Part shown: piece by piece, positions 5,559 through 6,714 of the stretch
How positions within the stretch are numbered: position 1 is the first letter of the stretch
How the letters are laid out: the number at the start of each line of letters is the position of its first letter
Origin: Aquifex aeolicus
GTDB lineage: Bacteria > Aquificota > Aquificia > Aquificales > Aquificaceae
Assembly: GCA_011375045.1 (NCBI GenBank)
Contig: DRNB01000149.1
Span: forward strand, 1 to 6,714
Reading direction: 5' to 3'
Length of the DNA: 6,714 bases
Position numbers and translations under genes: made by a program
Notes under the pieces: model-generated
Told to the model about the DNA's origin: nothing
What the model saw: the letters and a program-made list of their open reading frames with translations, nothing else
The model's database searches: none

Positions 5559-6428
5559 ATGGAAAACCTCGCGGAGACGCTCAGAAGGAGGATCGAGAGG
5601 ATAAGCGTGGAGAGAAACGTTCTGAGAGCCTACGAAGCCCTGAAGGACGTGGAGAACTTCATAAAAAGCTCGCTGAGGAACATGGGCTACGAGGTTGGAG
5701 TTCAGCCTTACGAAACAGAGGGAAAGGAGGTGGCGAACGTCTGGGCGGAGCTGGAGGGGGTCGGGGACGAAGTCTTCATCGTGGGCGCTCACTACGACAG
5801 CGTGGTCCACAGTCCGGGAGCGAACGACAACGGAACGGGCGTATCCTGCCTTCTGCTGCTTGCAGAGAGACTCAGGAGATCGAGGTTCAGGAGAAGGGTT
5901 CGCTTTGTCTTCTTCGTTAACGAGGAACCCCCCTACTTTCAGACCAGCCAGATGGGAAGCTACCTTTACGCCCGGAGCCTCAAAGGGGAGAAGGTGGTCG
6001 GTATGCTGAGCCTCGAGACCATCGGTTACTACACCGACAGACCGAACTCTCAGGATTACCCCCTGAACTTCCTCTTCCGGATGAAGTACCCCAGCACCGG
6101 CAACTTCCTCGCCTTCGTGGGGAACCCCTCCTCAGCAAAGCTTCTGAACAGATCCATAAGTCTGTTCAGGGAAACGGTCAGCTTCCCGGCGGAGGGGGGC
6201 GCTTACCCTGAGTGCATCCCGGGCGTAGGCTGGTCCGATCAGTGGTCCTTCTGGCGGGTGGGCATCCCTGCCGTAATGCTGACGGACACAGCTCCCTTCA
6301 GATACCCCTACTACCACTCCTCTGAGGACACCCCCGACAAGATCAACTACCCCGCCCTCGCGGAAGTTTACAGGGGGATAGAGGGTGTCGTAAGGGGACT
6401 CGCTCAGGACACGGAATCCTACCGCTGA
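5559..6428 (+). CDS. M28-family zinc peptidase (aminopeptidase-like), cytosolic
   Basis: A 289-residue di-zinc metallopeptidase of family M28, whose members mostly remove N-terminal residues from peptides. Zinc ligands and catalytic residues are in the expected order: His78 in IVGAHYDSV, bridging Asp90 in GANDNGTGVS, the Glu122-Glu123 pair in VNEEPP (general base and ligand), Glu153 in SLETIGYY at the usual Asp/Glu ligand place, and His253 in YYHSSEDTPDKIN. SDQWSFWRVGIPAVMLTDT (226-244) is also typical of this subgroup. The N-terminus (MENLAETLRRRIERI) is charged and helical with no signal peptide, so the enzyme is inferred to act in the cytoplasm, unlike many secreted M28 enzymes. It is the last gene of the plus-strand run. 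Its last 28 codons and stop lie antisense to the tail of the convergent tsaC reading frame. The substrate is unknown; glutaminyl-cyclase-like relatives exist in the same fold but are less likely. Confidence 0.92.
   Translation: MENLAETLRRRIERISVERNVLRAYEALKDVENFIKSSLRNMGYEVGVQPYETEGKEVANVWAELEGVGDEVFIVGAHYDSVVHSPGANDNGTGVSCLLLLAERLRRSRFRRRVRFVFFVNEEPPYFQTSQMGSYLYARSLKGEKVVGMLSLETIGYYTDRPNSQDYPLNFLFRMKYPSTGNFLAFVGNPSSAKLLNRSISLFRETVSFPAEGGAYPECIPGVGWSDQWSFWRVGIPAVMLTDTAPFRYPYYHSSEDTPDKINYPALAEVYRGIEGVVRGLAQDTESYR
6144..6169. repeat. Perfect 9-base inverted repeat inside the M28 peptidase gene
   Basis: CTGAACAGA (6144-6152) and TCTGTTCAG (6161-6169) are exact reverse complements separated by 8 bases, in codons for about residues 196-204. 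In RNA this would form a 9-base-pair hairpin, with one more G-U pair possible. It has no U tract, so it is not an intrinsic terminator. A chance match of this size in 6.7 kb is not unlikely. Confidence 0.5.
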
Positions 6429-6714
6429 CCTCCAGCAGCCTTCTCAGACTCTCGGGAGTGTAGCCACCGCTTCTGTAAACCCTGCCACGGGCATCCACCA
6501 CCGCGGAGGCTTTCCCGGCAGGTGCATCTCCCTCCACGTAGAGGTCCACTCTGGATCCAAAGATCATGAGAGCTTCCCTCGCACTCCTGACGGGGGGTTC
6601 CCCCTCCCTGTTGGCGCTCGGTGCCACAACGGGTCTGCCAAGCTCCTTCAGAAGCCTCATAACAAACCCCCTGCGGGGGTATCTGACGGCGACCGTTTCA
6701 GCTCCGAGGTAGCC
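6343..6714 (-). CDS. tsaC: L-threonylcarbamoyladenylate synthase, TsaC/YrdC family (C-terminal part, cut by window edge)
   Basis: The minus-strand frame is open from the right edge to the TGA ending at 6343 and gives 123 residues of a YrdC-domain protein. These enzymes make threonylcarbamoyl-AMP from threonine, bicarbonate and ATP, the first step of the tRNA t6A37 modification, in the cytoplasm. Visible blocks are ETVAVRYP, FVMRLLKELGRPVVAPSANR (typical SAN motif), GEPPVRSAREALMIFG, VDLYVEGDAPAGKASAVVDA and RVYRSGGYTPESLRRLLE. The N-terminal part is outside the window, so an ATG at 6660 is internal and is not the start. No Sua5 C-terminal domain follows; the protein ends about 45 residues after the VVD motif, which fits the short TsaC form. 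The last 28 or so residues, rich in Arg and Pro, are read antisense to the M28 gene and do not look like part of the family domain. Confidence 0.92.
   Translation of the reverse strand, partial: GYLGAETVAVRYPRRGFVMRLLKELGRPVVAPSANREGEPPVRSAREALMIFGSRVDLYVEGDAPAGKASAVVDARGRVYRSGGYTPESLRRLLEVSGRIPCPERVPLRHPLSPCKLPRGRGS

Noticed and set aside
4566..5810. Long open frame (414 codons) on the minus strand.
   Set aside because: It lies antisense to the FAD enzyme and peptidase genes, whose FAD and metal motifs are intact. Its translation shows no recognisable family and is a codon-bias shadow in GC-rich DNA.
6658..6660. ATG at 6660 as the start of a small 105-residue protein.
   Set aside because: The frame stays open and homologous upstream to the window edge (ETVAVRYP), so this Met is internal to TsaC.
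6666..6678. CCCCCTGCGGGGG hairpin considered as a terminator.
   Set aside because: It lies in conserved tsaC coding sequence (the YPRRGF stretch), has a three-base loop and no T tract on either strand.

Overview
The window is a compact, gene-dense stretch of bacterial chromosome with no sign of mobile DNA. Eight protein-coding genes fill almost all of it; two are cut by the window edges. There are no rRNA or tRNA genes, no CRISPR array, no insertion sequence, and no non-coding gap above 20 bases. The DNA is GC-rich. Coding strands are purine-rich, with heavy use of AGG/AGA for arginine, ATA for isoleucine and Glu/Lys/Arg-rich proteins, a pattern usual in thermophilic bacteria. A thermophile of the Aquificota or a similar deep-branching phylum is my guess, but the sequence alone does not prove it.

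Left half, minus strand, read from 3639 down to 1: a tight four-gene operon. It runs sppA (membrane-anchored signal peptide peptidase), an ATP-grasp enzyme of the D-Ala-D-Ala ligase superfamily, a gamma-glutamyltransferase without a signal peptide, and the N-terminal third or so of an N-formylglutamate amidohydrolase family protein. Junctions are 3 bases, an 8-base overlap and 0 bases. The ATP-grasp protein lacks the residues that define true D-Ala-D-Ala ligases, so it probably joins other amino acids or peptides. Beside a gamma-glutamyl hydrolase/transferase and a formyl/acyl-glutamate-type amidohydrolase it suggests a small module that makes and/or breaks an unidentified glutamyl-type amide or peptide.

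Right half, plus strand, 3659 to 6428: a three-gene run of a very short MscS-type channel, a GlcD-type FAD-linked 2-hydroxyacid dehydrogenase, and a cytosolic M28 zinc peptidase. It starts only 19 bases from sppA and points the other way. A partial L-threonylcarbamoyladenylate synthase gene (tRNA t6A biosynthesis) enters from the right edge on the minus strand and runs 86 bases into the 3' end of the peptidase gene.

The most unusual non-coding signal is at the starts. sppA, the channel gene and the FAD enzyme gene have no well-placed Shine-Dalgarno sequence; instead an AT-rich TATATTTT-type box lies a few bases before each ATG. This fits leaderless transcripts. Other genes here (ggt, the amidohydrolase, the M28 peptidase) have clear Shine-Dalgarno sequences. 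I see no convincing intrinsic terminator.
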